64,000 bases of DNA from Saccharomycopsis malanga (GCA_004014935.1 CP025323.1:1054001-1118000), one strand, 5' to 3'. Positions 43,001-52,871 are shown, counted from the first letter of the stretch. Numbers and translations: made by a program. The notes: generated by a model from the letters alone, not told the origin.

Positions 43001-44284
43001 AGGAGCGGCGTCTTCTAGAATATCATTCTTGAGAGCAGCTCTGGTTTCACTGTCATTGGCTTTGCTGTATAGTTTAGACGACAGTGTTTTGAACGAAAGT
43101 GCCGGTGGGTTTTCAGTACGTAGTTTAGGAGAGTCTAATCTGGTCATGCTAGGAGACTTGAATGCTATAGGAGGCGAGTTTCGACCATTACGCTGATCCG
43201 AAGGAGCCAATGGAGATTGGAACTGTTTGAATTTGGGTGCAGAATTAGGGGTAAGCGGACCAGTGTTTTGTTCAGATGATTGAGTATTAAGTCTGGAAAG
43301 CGATGGTTTTTCATTGTTGTTCTGCAATGGTGGTTGTTTATTGTTTTGCAATGGTGGCACTTTATTGCTTTGTAATGATTGTACTGGTTTCAAGCTTTTA
43401 TTGAAAGAATTGTCACGAGCGTTGACTGGCGATTTTAATGGTCCATTGTTACCAGGCGAAACTAAACTATTTGGTGACAACATGACATTGGTATCGCTTC
43501 TGGCAGAGATTACAGAGTTTTTGTTATTGCTGTATGTGGAATTGGCAAGAGATGATCTCACGGCGCTTGCAACACTGGTATGTGAGGCTACTGGCTGTTC
43601 TACAGAAGATGGGACATTTCCACTATTAGTATAGCGTAGTGTAGGCGGTTTTCCATGGTTTCCAAGCGCAAGAATGTCGCCAAACACCTTCTGGTCGAAA
43701 TCAACAAGAATCGGCAACCCACCTTTGGTAAACTTATTATAAATATTACAAACACTTTTTACAAAAACCGTCCGTTCCTTTGGCGTATTTGTTTCCCAAT
43801 AATACGGCTTTCCCAACACTGCCAACATCCCACAGTCCGATACCTTATCAATCTGCATTTCGGACAACTCGTCGAGATTCCAAGTCCGGCCAATCTGAAA
43901 AGACCCATTTGGATTCTCTCTGCCCTTGTGCAACCGAACTGTGCCAGACCGTTTCACCGCCAAGGAAAGAATACGTGTCTTCTTATGGCTCGCAGCCAGT
44001 GTCGCAGGAGGCCTTGATGATGGATAGTGTGAGTCCTCAATGATCCGGACATGTGTTATGTACGATTCGTGTAAAGTGCCATCTGGCTCATATCTGGAAA
44101 AGCAATATTTGATTAACTTTTGCTTGTCCTGCTCATATTGTTGTGCCAAATTGACCACCTGTTTGGATCCTGCTGTGTCATTGCCGCCTTCTGACGAATG
44201 ACGGTGAAAATGGAGATGATGGCTGTTGTGCGAATGAAGCTCAGAGCCAAACTTTTTGATCGATTCTCTGGGAGAATCAAGCAT
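40085..44284 (-). CDS. SEC3: Exocyst subunit Sec3
   Basis: 1399 residues from ATG 44284; the longer open frame to 44293 starts at a TTG. The N-terminal PH-like domain (about 50-200; RTWNLDELSEMQIDKV, LGKPYYWETNTPKERTVF) binds PI(4,5)P2 and Rho/Cdc42 GTPases at the bud. A long disordered Ser/Asn/Pro linker (about 205-600) has PPLQNN repeats and a PPPPPP run. The C-terminal rod (about 620-1390) holds coiled coils and helical bundles of the exocyst core. Sec3 marks exocytic sites and tethers secretory vesicles. The divergent SAS10 gene shares the promoter. Confidence 0.92.
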   Translation of the reverse strand: MLDSPRESIKKFGSELHSHNSHHLHFHRHSSEGGNDTAGSKQVVNLAQQYEQDKQKLIKYCFSRYEPDGTLHESYITHVRIIEDSHYPSSRPPATLAASHKKTRILSLAVKRSGTVRLHKGRENPNGSFQIGRTWNLDELSEMQIDKVSDCGMLAVLGKPYYWETNTPKERTVFVKSVCNIYNKFTKGGLPILVDFDQKVFGDILALGNHGKPPTLRYTNSGNVPSSVEQPVASHTSVASAVRSSLANSTYSNNKNSVISARSDTNVMLSPNSLVSPGNNGPLKSPVNARDNSFNKSLKPVQSLQSNKVPPLQNNKQPPLQNNNEKPSLSRLNTQSSEQNTGPLTPNSAPKFKQFQSPLAPSDQRNGRNSPPIAFKSPSMTRLDSPKLRTENPPALSFKTLSSKLYSKANDSETRAALKNDILEDAAPVIDRGVLKSELNSFDNNGIDDKARNHLSPGKIFDSPTNASFENTSNNIASNRSSVIDVEFKNASQRYSMREEDDDTAVVMSEIYKQRSLNKKPSMRFKKSSSNLNADAAASSGADVPPPPPPLSTAPETYDSGVDMHDDDTDTQGVYDDDIESKGIYDDNVIEVPVETKDKRQSMGTRKEETTPLEELFEEIEWNSRDDSKNITQKLMRTLLKTEYESVNSLVNISSNFGEIDRYIEESIQQCEKLDPILTFFQVELDGFSEEISYIESQASGLQVTTANKKSLWNDLKDIISNVSLSNDELKVLNSYRISRNEHDIISIENVLSSLYSALKTIRGVDDKESGLANQPSSISNDLGNMRALTERNKVYEKYSESFLVGVENALSGEFKHLYREMDNLIRQALGDSMGRSFDVSSLIRSLNKEFSCLLVYGGFTLFAKEIAQERFYAIMNSYQHFLRRSFNELIENILKFNTKILTKILGSKFSYKFSFDYKINRSNMLIDEGKGISEKNIMSIFDLEFTELIFDKINGVIELLVNLIVQQQSFVGEFFHLSSLNEVSLEDYLKTFPRPNDRVAAFLKRKQNHIINKHDDETAESDKSFSLIENIFIDQIIATIKFLTDFATKHIQIVPALILVIDHQIELLAAQNNDFVISNFLKKISNRYKNIWYNYSQNQGKIFANNISSNFLIDKKIGILFVIKAYPQMVKLVEKSLKLSQLDKEEIESNSVRLILDTTYDDYNRYVLKTFQSTYSSIVSSAKNKRKSKLKKDIEDDEANLNKCVNLIANSNYLLETFEKYDSISIVQFRTTLQNNIYKDCVRYYIDALLQSSLSKLIEFIEGIESLIKNSSRGISDPTKNNTYSKENFRKLTAYYNKQEVHQGIQMSYKKVENDFADYDSGNEAEELLLLRIKERDLGNTKNKLVSKIWKQIETEYILIYKRLEGISNRYYRDVDFEVNRSSLVQMFNSKKSHNGFR

Positions 44285-44683
44285 ATTTGTCAATGCAAAA
44301 AAAAAAAAAAAAAAAAAATATCAATGCTGCCTTGCCAGCCTATAATTCGTTTAATATCACAGCAACCCGCTCTGTTGTCCGTATATTAACGTTATTTCTT
44401 AACATTAACTGCTCTGTTGCTCGTATATTAAGTAACAGCTTAACATTAACTGCTTTTTTTACCCGTACACAGTTGATTTGTCGATTTGGAAGGACGTCCA
44501 TGCATTATATGCGAGTATCATGCTGCAATTGCAGAGAGATGCATTGTATGCGAGTATCATGATGCCATCGCAGGAAGGTGCATGTATGAAAAAAAAATTA
44601 TTCAAATATGCATAGATATATATATATGTATAAAAAAAATTTTGCAAGCTCATCATTAACTTGAAGATTATAGACAGCACAAC
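44285..44683. promoter_or_regulatory. Divergent SEC3-SAS10 promoter with tandem repeats
   Basis: A run of about 21 A at 44298-44318. Tandem units start at 44369, 44411 and 44452 (42 and 41 bp; each begins GCTCTGTTG or similar and contains CGTATATTAA; the third is partial). Two 22-bp repeats TGCATTRTATGCGAGTATCATG at 44501-44522 and 44540-44561 (one mismatch). These may be bound by a shared regulator or may only be minisatellite. Confidence 0.6.
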
Positions 44684-46345
44684 ATGTCTGATTTGGAACT
44701 TGATCCGGTGGACCAGTACCACGAGGAGCGTCTCAAGCTCAAGAGAGGTGCTTATGAAGATGATTTGTCATCAGAAGATCAAAGTGAAGATGAAGTGATG
44801 AATATATCTGAAGGGGAAGAGCAGAGTTCGGATGAGGAGTATTATAATGCACAAGGAGAAGAAGGGGAGGATGTTCAAGGCCAGGAAAGTGATGAAGACG
44901 ACCATTGGGGTGGAAAAGAGAACATTTATGGTGGTGATGATCTCGATGAAGTAGACAACAAAGAAGAAGCTGAAGAGCTTGTGAAAGAGTCTTTGAGAAT
45001 CCAGAAAAAGCATATGGCTGATTTGGATATGGATGACTATGTTGATGAAGACATGTTATCTGAATGGAAGAAGACTGCGGAATCATATGATGATGAGGCG
45101 TTGTCAGGCAACAAACAGCAGCAACAACTACAGAGTATTATTGTTGAACAGAAATTTCAACAGTTGGATGATGAGGCAAAGAAAAGCTTTATGAAGGCCA
45201 CTTTCCCAGAATATTTTCCTCTTTGTAAAGAATTTGCTACATTGTATAAAACTGAGTTTAAATCATTGCAACTGGTGGATCCAAAGTCCAAGGTTCAGGA
45301 GACCAAATACGTAGCTCTTGCGAGTTATCTTGCTGCTATTTTGAACTATATTAATATTCTCACAGCTCAGATGAAGGATGGTAGCGACGAAAGCTTGAGT
45401 ATGAAGGACCATCCTATAATGGAAACCATTCTTAGTTCCAGAGAAGCTTGGAGACAGGCGAGCGGTTTGAAAGATATTAAGCATGAAGATGTAGAGGGTA
45501 GTGAGTCAGAAAATGAGGCAAAGTCTTTGAATGTTGATTTTGCTAGTGAGGAGGAAAGTGAAGAAGAGGAGAATGTAGAAGAAGAAGAAGAAGAAGAAGA
45601 AGAAGAAGAAGAAGAAGAAGAAGAACGGGATGATTTGGATTTGAGTAAATTGAAACATCATGTTATCAAAAAGCGTTCAGTCAAATCGAACCTTGATACC
45701 ATTGAAGGAGATATTGATGCTATCGATGCAGAAGACAAGAAGAGCCGTAAGAAATCTTTACGTTTCTACACTTCCAAGATTGATCAACAAGCGATCAAAA
45801 AAGATGCCAAATTTACAGGTGACGAGGATCTTCCTTATAAAGAACGGTTGTTTGAAAGACAACAGAGACTTATTGAAGAAGCTCGTAAGCGTGGTTTGGA
45901 CAAGAGTGACAAGTCTACTAATTTGGATGGTGCAGACTATGATTCCAATGACGAAGCTACAGCGAAGGATGTAAATGATGATTATGATGCTTACTACAAC
46001 TCTGTCAAGTTTGCTAGAGAAGACAAGAGAAACAAGAGAAAAGAAGCTCACAAGTCTGCTGTCAAGGCTGCTAAAGAAGGAAAGTTGGCTGAATTTGCTC
46101 AGGACGACAATGTTGGAGATGACGGTAAGAGAGCCATTAATTATCAGATTTTGAAGAATAAGGGATTGACCGCCAAAAGAAAGAAGGACACTCAGAATTC
46201 CAGAGTCAAGAAGAGAAAGAAGTATGAAAAGGCAAAGATCAAACTTAAGTCTGTTAGACAGGTTTACACTGGACAACAGGGCGCTTACGGTGGTGAGGCT
46301 ACTGGTATTAAGAAGAATTTGTCCAGAAGTGTCAAGTTCAAGTGA
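44684..46345 (+). CDS. SAS10: Sas10/Utp3, SSU processome component
   Basis: 553 residues. Very acidic N-terminus, a Sas10/Utp3/C1D-type helical domain (about 160-260), an acidic Glu run from a (GAA)16 microsatellite, and a C-terminal Sas10 domain ending NLSRSVKFK with the basic KRKKYEKAKIKLKSVRQ segment. Sas10 acts in the U3-containing small-subunit processome for 18S rRNA maturation in the nucleolus. Length is a little below the S. cerevisiae protein (610). Divergent partner is SEC3. Confidence 0.92.
   Translation: MSDLELDPVDQYHEERLKLKRGAYEDDLSSEDQSEDEVMNISEGEEQSSDEEYYNAQGEEGEDVQGQESDEDDHWGGKENIYGGDDLDEVDNKEEAEELVKESLRIQKKHMADLDMDDYVDEDMLSEWKKTAESYDDEALSGNKQQQQLQSIIVEQKFQQLDDEAKKSFMKATFPEYFPLCKEFATLYKTEFKSLQLVDPKSKVQETKYVALASYLAAILNYINILTAQMKDGSDESLSMKDHPIMETILSSREAWRQASGLKDIKHEDVEGSESENEAKSLNVDFASEEESEEEENVEEEEEEEEEEEEEEEERDDLDLSKLKHHVIKKRSVKSNLDTIEGDIDAIDAEDKKSRKKSLRFYTSKIDQQAIKKDAKFTGDEDLPYKERLFERQQRLIEEARKRGLDKSDKSTNLDGADYDSNDEATAKDVNDDYDAYYNSVKFAREDKRNKRKEAHKSAVKAAKEGKLAEFAQDDNVGDDGKRAINYQILKNKGLTAKRKKDTQNSRVKKRKKYEKAKIKLKSVRQVYTGQQGAYGGEATGIKKNLSRSVKFK
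45578..45625 (+). repeat. (GAA)16 microsatellite in SAS10
   Basis: Sixteen uninterrupted GAA units encode a Glu run. Likely length-variable between strains. Confidence 0.9.
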
Positions 46346-46660
46346 TTGGATCAGATTCTTTTTCTCTTCATGTTTTTGTAATATAGATTTCAAAATTTAT
46401 AATTTATAAGGGGAAGAGCTGTAAATCGAGCTGTAGACTCTTTGAAAATAATAAAAAAAAAGTTCCCGGCTGCTTCAAATGGAAAGTTTGGAATTCCCCT
46501 TCAACTGGAAACTGTAAAGGTTGATATTCCCCTTTAAGTATATATGTGCTTTTCGTATCCTATAAGATAAACTTTTTTTTTACTATATACTTATTTCTTA
46601 TCTCAAATTATGAAAAAAGCTATAGTGTAGTTTAGTTATATTTGCCTTAACAAGTGATTT

Positions 46661-46802
46661 GGCCACTCTCTCGGAGAAGAGAAGAAAGACCTAACAGGCT
46701 CAAGGGAGAGAAGATTATGATTGGGTTTTAGCAACCCCCTTTAGACACAGCGCATATATACGAAACTGATATGTACTGGGCTCGAAATATATGATGTTCT
46801 TA
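46661..46802 (+). mobile_element. SINE-like retroposon, copy 10, with perfect 14-bp target duplication
   Basis: Flanked by TTAACAAGTGATTT at 46647-46660 and 46803-46816. The insert starts inside the head (CTCTCGGAGAAGAGAAG), is internally deleted between CAGGCTCAAGG and AGAAGATTATGATTGGG, and ends with the conserved GCATATATACGAAACTG ... GGGCTCGAAATATATGATG. Confidence 0.93.
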
Positions 46803-47160
46803 TTAACAAGTGATTTAAGCCCAAATTAGTGTCCATAAATTGTATTTTCAAAATATCTCTACTTTGGCATTCTATGCATTCTATGCCAAAGTATGCAATG
46901 CTTTTCTATCTTGACATATATAGTGTTGTCTTGGTTTTGAGAAAAATAGCCACAGCATCAACTTCTCACTAGCTCTAGGCCACTTCTCAATGAGGTATCT
47001 ACTTCCGTTTATCCAATATTATGATATGAACCCGTGTGGTTACGAAAAGCACATCTTGGCAAATAAACCTACATCTCACCCTGAAAGAGGTTATATGCTT
47101 ACGACTATAAATACAAGGCTTTTCTGCGAGATTATTTGTTATAATAATAGTCAGAAGTTA

Positions 47161-47354
47161 GTGGGCTAGTGGCCTCGGAGAAGAGAAAAAGACCTGGCAG
47201 GATAGTTTAGCAGATAAAGACTTTACAGGCTCACCGGTTAGATTCCCATCACGAACACTTTCCACTTGCTGCTTTTTACAATGTTGAGTGTGATTTCACA
47301 GGCAAGTGCAACCAACTGTTCAAAACATGACCTAAATAAAACTCTAGTGTTTAT
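47161..47354 (+). mobile_element. SINE-like retroposon, copy 11 (3'-truncated)
   Basis: Head with CCTCGGAGAAGAGAAA, GGCAGGATAGTTTAGCAGAT and degenerate box B GGTTAGATTCC (47238-47248), then CCACTTGCTGCTTTTTAC, a body segment found only here and in copy 8, and CACAGGCAAGTGCAACC. Similarity ends near ACTCTAGTG. The conserved 3' end and tail are missing. Confidence 0.85.
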
Positions 47355-47633
47355 ACGAACCTGGTGTTTGTTCACAAGAGAATTATGAAACTTATATTTC
47401 AAATACACAAATATTCAAAGGGTTGGAAATGATAAATCAGAAGCTCACATTACAAGTGGTTAACATTGAGAATTTTCAGACTACATTTTACAAGATTTTT
47501 ACAAGATTTTCTAACAAAACAAAATAAACATATTATTCCAATAATCTTCCACTATTTTTTTTTCAACATCATCAGTATCATCAACTCATCAAAATCATCA
47601 CCCAACAAAATAATAAAATTGAAATTTTCATGT

Positions 47634-48764
47634 TTATTTGTCATTGTCCAAGACATATCTTCCGACAATCTTGCCTTGTTCCATCAATTTGTAAACATCT
47701 GGCAATTGACTCAATCCAACAACCTTAATTGGAGAAGCAACCAAACCTCTTCTAAAGAAATCAATAGCTTCTCTGGTATCAGCTCTGTTACCAACATAAG
47801 AACCAATAATCTTGATAGATTTGACCACATGACTGAACACATCTGTTTTGACGACTGCATCAGCTGGTAAACCGACGAGAACAACCTTACCGGTTGGTCT
47901 AACGTAGTTTACGGAAGCACCCATGGCCTTGTCTGAGACAGAAACGTTGATAACACCGTGAGGACCGCCTCCGGTAGCTTCTTGAACAGCTTGGACTAAA
48001 TCCGGAACTTGAGTAAAGTCAACAAAAGCTTCTGCGCCCAATTCCTTGACTTTAGCAGCTTTTTCTTGACCACCGTCAATACCAATGACTCTATAGCCCA
48101 TGGCTTTAGCGTATTGGACAGCCAAAGTACCCAATCCACCTCCAGCACCAGAAACAGCAACCCATTGACCTTGTTGCAACTCTGCAGACTTCAATGCCTT
48201 GTAAACTGTGACACCAGCGCACAAGATTGGAGCAACACCAGCCAAATCGGTTCCCTTTGGGATTTTTGCAGCTTGAACAGCATCAGCAGTGGCATATTGT
48301 TGGAAAGAACCATCGTGGGTATAACCAGACAAGTCTGCATGAGCACAGTTGGATTCAAAACCTTGCTCACAATACTCACAACTTTGACAAGAGCCATTCA
48401 ACCATTTGATACCAGCCAAATCGCCAACTTTGAAGTTTTGAACAGCATTACCAACTGCAACAACCTCACCAGCACCTTCGTGACCACCAACAAGAGGCAA
48501 TTTGGTTGGTAAAGGCCAGTCACCCTTCCAAGCATGCAAATCGGTGTGACACACACCTGAATATTTGACACGAACCAAAATTTCATTTGGTTTTGGCTTT
48601 GGAACTGGAATATCCTTATATTGCAATTCACCACCATTGGTTTCAAAAATAACTGCCTTTTGAGAGCTTGGCACAGCCATCTTCACGAATTGCGAAGTAG
48701 AAAAGTTTCTACCATAGGCTCTGATCAAAAACGATCTGTTAGTAGTACTAATAGTGGAGAACAT
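47634..48764 (-). CDS. ADH: Alcohol dehydrogenase, mitochondrial-type with internal cytosolic start
   Basis: 376 residues. Zinc-dependent ADH: catalytic zinc ligands in CHTDLHAW and GHEGAGE, structural zinc Cys cluster [18 protein letters not shown]-binding [10 protein letters not shown]. Interconverts ethanol and acetaldehyde. The first 28 residues are basic with Ser/Arg ([20 protein letters not shown]), a likely presequence; residue 29 is an ATG giving [10 protein letters not shown], the usual Adh1 start, so a cytosolic form could also be made (47634-48680). Promoter side is 48765-50117. Confidence 0.95.
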   Translation of the reverse strand: MFSTISTTNRSFLIRAYGRNFSTSQFVKMAVPSSQKAVIFETNGGELQYKDIPVPKPKPNEILVRVKYSGVCHTDLHAWKGDWPLPTKLPLVGGHEGAGEVVAVGNAVQNFKVGDLAGIKWLNGSCQSCEYCEQGFESNCAHADLSGYTHDGSFQQYATADAVQAAKIPKGTDLAGVAPILCAGVTVYKALKSAELQQGQWVAVSGAGGGLGTLAVQYAKAMGYRVIGIDGGQEKAAKVKELGAEAFVDFTQVPDLVQAVQEATGGGPHGVINVSVSDKAMGASVNYVRPTGKVVLVGLPADAVVKTDVFSHVVKSIKIIGSYVGNRADTREAIDFFRRGLVASPIKVVGLSQLPDVYKLMEQGKIVGRYVLDNDK

Positions 48765-50117
48765 TATACAGTTATGAGACGAAAGATAATGATGTTAGAT
48801 TGAAAGGGAACAAAAAAAACAAAAAAAAAGAAGAAGAAATGTAATTCTCTTTTGTTGTTATTGAAATATATAAAATAACTAGTAAAATAAATCAAGAGAT
48901 TCCTTGTCTCTTATATAATAATTCAATCATTAGTCCCCCACCTGAATGAATTTCCAAAGCTGTGATTGGACAAGTATCTAGCATGTTGTATATGTATGCC
49001 CCACCATATTCAAATGCGCGTACCGATGCTCCTCTTGCCGCATCTATATGCACCTGTGTCTACCCCGCTGTCATTGCATGCACGCACTATTGTCAGTTTC
49101 TCTGGGGTAATAAACTCTAGCGCTTGACCGCGACTTGTAGCGCTACACATAACATCCGCTAGTACTCCCCATAAGGACCAACGGAAATGTTTTTTCATTT
49201 CTTTTTGTTGTATCATTTACAACTTTTATCATGTACAACTTCAACATGTTTTCTACAAGATTTATACAATAAATATGTTTGTTAAAACCCTAGTATGTAA
49301 CGCACTTTAACGGTAAGAAAAACAACCTTACACCTTGATTTGGTTACAGCCGCTTGTTCATTCATTTCTGCAAGTCTGACGTATTTTTCCATAGGATGTC
49401 ATGTTCCGCAGAATTCTCCTGCAGCTCATGCACTTCCCACTTGCCCCTCTCTGCAACTCGGCTTGCAGCCTTGCAGCTTCTAACAGTCAACTATTTTTTT
49501 CAACAATTCTAAATTTTGTTAATCTCATTTACAATGGTTTCTTCTAACCTTACGTGAACCTTTTACAAAACTTTCGGCGTATATGTGACAAGAGTGGTTT
49601 ATTTCTAAAGTTAAAAGGCTATGTAGATTATAATCCAGACTCGCTAAAAACATTTCCATTGATATATTTCAATTTCAACCCCCAAACTTTGATCTTTAAC
49701 ATTAACAGGAGGGGCACTACGCTTTAAACACCCCTCCGTATCATCCCCATCAAAAACAACTACACAACAGTATCCTTCACAGCAATTGGACAAAACTTTA
49801 TCCAACAATCTCCTTTCATTACCCATCTTATACAACATAACAATAGATATTGATCACTTATTAACCAACATCCCTTAATCTACAGCCTTCCTCAGTAAAG
49901 CCTGTTGCTAAAAGCACTCCCAATAGTCTCATAACCATGGTTGCTGGAAAAATAATAGTATGGAGAGGTGGTATAAGTGAGTGAATAGTTAGTTAAAGGT
50001 TAACAATTGATGTTATAAAATTGAAATTACAAGTTTTGAAGAGGTTGTTTTCGAACATTAGCATTATAGTACCCGGGAAATATACGGATTTGAATAACTT
50101 TATAATAACTCTCAAAC
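48765..50117. other. Divergent promoter of ADH and MPC1
   Basis: 1.35 kb. Contains GATTGG (reverse CCAAT) near 48965 and AGGGG near 49710, candidate Hap and stress sites. An ATG at 49937 opens a 15-codon frame upstream of MPC1. No gene recognised. Confidence 0.5.
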
Positions 50118-50492
50118 ATGTCGTCGAAAGCTGCATCCGATATTGCTTCCAAGACTGCTTCGAAAAGTCCTGTTTTACAAAAGATTTTCAACAAGGAAAA
50201 CTTCAAATATGTGTTTACCACCCACTTCTGGGGCCCGGTGTCCAACTTTGGTATTCCATTAGCAGCCATTGCTGATTTGAATAAAGATGCAGACTTAATC
50301 AGTGGACCAATGACTGGTTCTTTGATTGTTTACTCTGCTGTTTTCATGAGATATTCCCTTGCAATTTCCCCAAAAAACTACTTGTTGTTCGGATGTCATT
50401 TTGTTAACGAAGCTGCTCAATTGGGCCAAGGCTACAGATGGTTGAACCACTACTACTTTGGCGACAAAGCTACAGAAAAAGTGAAAAAATAA
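50118..50492 (+). CDS. MPC1: Mitochondrial pyruvate carrier subunit Mpc1
   Basis: 124 residues. The HFWGPVSNFGIPLAAIADLN block and SGPMTGSLIVYSAVFMRYSL are the hallmark MPC1 segments, with NYLLFGCHFVNEAAQLGQG in the second half. Two or three short membrane helices. Forms a heterodimer with Mpc2/3 in the inner membrane to import pyruvate. Single exon; length is normal (S. cerevisiae 130). Confidence 0.95.
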   Translation: MSSKAASDIASKTASKSPVLQKIFNKENFKYVFTTHFWGPVSNFGIPLAAIADLNKDADLISGPMTGSLIVYSAVFMRYSLAISPKNYLLFGCHFVNEAAQLGQGYRWLNHYYFGDKATEKVKK

Positions 50493-51119
50493 CCTATTAT
50501 ATTCCAATATAAACATCCTGTAAACGTTACTGCCATAATTAAAACTTGTAAAGCTCATTTTTTGCCATTTTACTGGGGTGTACCTGTTCAAGTTGATGTG
50601 CCGAATCTTGATATATTCGGAGTACCGTCGCACTAATTTCCGCCTCATTACCTTTACCCCTCACACAACTGCCCTGTTCGGTATTCCAATTCTTTTATAT
50701 ACAATAAACATTTTTATACAGTATATATAATAATTTAATGCATTTTCAAATAACTGCTGTTCACCAACAAATTTTTGTTCTTTATTTGTTACACATCTGA
50801 CCTGGTATAAAATTAAAATGCTCTTTACAAACAATTTGCTTTATAGTAGAACCAATCTCGGTCGTACGCAACCAGTCGATCCTTTTTATCGGTCCCCGCG
50901 AAAATCTGATATTGTCGTCATTCCCTGTTTTAGGCCGGCTCCCCCTACTTTCCTTCTCCGCGATTGTTTGCTTTTATGAATAATCTATAGGGAGGGGCAC
51001 GATTTTATCAATTCATTTTATTTGTAACGTATAAGTATGCACACACACACACTATAAAAAGCTGGAAACACAACAGATATATGTTGTAGTTTAGTAGTAT
51101 CTATAGACAAATACTGCCA

Positions 51120-51236
51120 AAAAAAATTGCAAAAAAGAAAGGAAATGACATGGACAGGAATTGAACCTGCAACCCTTCGATGGCACGGGTATACTGGAGT
51201 CGAAAGCTCTACCATTGAGCCACCACATCATCCTTG
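51120..51236. repeat. 117-bp inverted repeat, left arm
   Basis: Exact reverse complement of 52592-52708, including the tRNA-Trp and the following TTTCCTTTCTTTTTTGCAA stretch. The spacer is 1355 bp. Confidence 0.95.
51146..51229 (-). tRNA. tRNA-Trp(CCA) with short intron, copy 1
   Basis: D-arm GGCTCAATGGTAGAGC, anticodon loop CTCCA with anticodon CCA, then about 12 nt of intron (TATACCCGTGCC), TCGAAGGG and T-arm CAGGTTCAATTCCTG. Acceptor GATGTGG pairs with CCATGTC. T run follows for termination. Confidence 0.95.
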
Positions 51237-51278
51237 GAAAATGTAACATAAAAATGTTAGTATTGCTAAAGGCACTAA

Positions 51279-51382
51279 TGACAGTGTTGGTATATTGGGC
51301 ATGGAATGGATGTCTATACTAAATAGGAACCTACCATTGTATGGTTATGTCATTGAGTGTGTAAAGTCAGGAAACACTGTCA
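51279..51382. repeat. 104-bp segment with 10-bp inverted termini
   Basis: TGACAGTGTT at 51279-51288 and AACACTGTCA at 51373-51382 are exact inverted repeats. Begins TG and ends CA, but no target duplication is evident. MITE-like or chance hairpin. Confidence 0.35.
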
Positions 51383-52591
51383 GTATGTTTTGATCAACTG
51401 GGTGCTATAAAAGCGGATGTACCCTGCGACTTTGCTATATACTTGATTCAATAAAAGATAAAAAATCTTAGATATAATATTGTATAGTAAGAGTAGCACG
51501 GAAAACTTCGCTAAGACGAGCTTTAGCAAGGAGATTATATAACAGACTAAAATAAAATGGTAGCAGTATTTTGCCTAAAGAAATTTTTGAGCTTTTATTG
51601 TAAATTTCGTGTCAATGGTTTAAATAATCTATACCTAAACCAGCTACGAGTACAGCTACAAACGCATTAGTGCATGCCAGTAACCAATAGTATGGTCTTT
51701 TGACCACCATAAAATTATTATAGCATCCGTAGTTTATGAGCTAAGACTGCAGAACTGGTAGTTCAATAAAGATTTGGATTATACTTGTTCTAAACAAATA
51801 AATCGTACAACTTAATTTTAATTCTAGTCAATTGAAATTAAAAAAAAAATCACGTTGTCCTCCCAAAGTATTATCATATCAGAAATTTACGCCGTGTGTT
51901 AGCTCTTTATAGTACAGTACCCAGTAGCGTTATATAATACCTGCATTTTTCTACTTTCAATTTTAACTGGTTTTATTATAGGGCCTTCATTGATACAACA
52001 GCAAAACGAAAAAGTTTTCTGCCACTTTATTGTGAAGAGATTTGAAATGTAACATTACATCTATATTATTCACTAATACCTTACACCTGTTAATATAAAC
52101 TTTGACTCACTCAAAAGTTAAGGCATCAAACAGATCCCACTTCTTATCATCACCCATTATCATACATCTTAAGTATGAAAACTAGCGTGTTCATCTAGCT
52201 AGAGAACAAGTTTTCAGGTGAGAATAAAAGATGGAAAAGAATCATACAATTTGACTATTGAGATGAAGAGACACCAGAAAGTATGAATTAAAACTTAGCC
52301 ATTCAATTTCATAGAGTAAAAAGGCAGTATAAAACTGCTATTGATAAGGCTACAATTTAATGATTGTTGGAATTCAGTCACTTACTAAGCATAGATCCCA
52401 CTCCAATAAAAAAGATCAGACATTCATTTATCCGATACTTATATGTATGATGTCATGTAATTTGTAGATATTATATAGCTTTAATTCCAACAATGATGTA
52501 AACAGAAATAATCTTCATGTATATAGTATGTTAAAACTGCACGAGGTAAAAATTTTGGTTTAGTATATATTGGATAGATTAATTTTTTCTT

Positions 52592-52708
52592 CAAGGATGA
52601 TGTGGTGGCTCAATGGTAGAGCTTTCGACTCCAGTATACCCGTGCCATCGAAGGGTTGCAGGTTCAATTCCTGTCCATGTCATTTCCTTTCTTTTTTGCA
52701 ATTTTTTT
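52592..52708. repeat. 117-bp inverted repeat, right arm
   Basis: Perfect inverse of the left arm at 51120-51236. Confidence 0.95.
52599..52682 (+). tRNA. tRNA-Trp(CCA) with short intron, copy 2
   Basis: Identical 84 nt to the inverted copy at 51146-51229, with the same intron and identical downstream flank. Opposite orientation. Confidence 0.95.
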
Positions 52709-52784
52709 AACCTTTACAGGTTGAAGTTGATAAGATTGTAAGTATTTGTTTAGTAATTTGAAAGAAGCAAACTGTATTTTTTTC

Positions 52785-52871
52785 CACCGGTCTTTACGAA
52801 GCTTTCTTCTAGTATAACATGTAAATACGCAACTTATATATACTTGGCTAGAAAAATTAGATATTATTATG
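52785..52871 (+). mobile_element. SINE-like retroposon, copy 12 (ancient 3' relic)
   Basis: GGTCTTTACGAAG, AAATACGCAACTTATATATA, CTTGGCTAGAAA and GATATTATTAT run colinear with the family 3' end at roughly 70-75% identity (eye alignment). Lies about 100 bp downstream of tRNA-Trp copy 2. Confidence 0.6.

Larger units (their letters stand above)
46346..47633. other. Convergent intergenic region with two retroposon copies
   Basis: Separates SAS10 (+) and ADH (-) stops. Holds SINE copies 10 and 11. The stretches 46346-46646, 46817-47160 and 47355-47633 show nothing else. Confidence 0.6.

Noticed and set aside
49937-49984. 15-codon ATG frame upstream of MPC1, possibly a uORF or first exon
   Set aside because: No canonical donor (GTATGT) follows and no family match; transcript start unknown.
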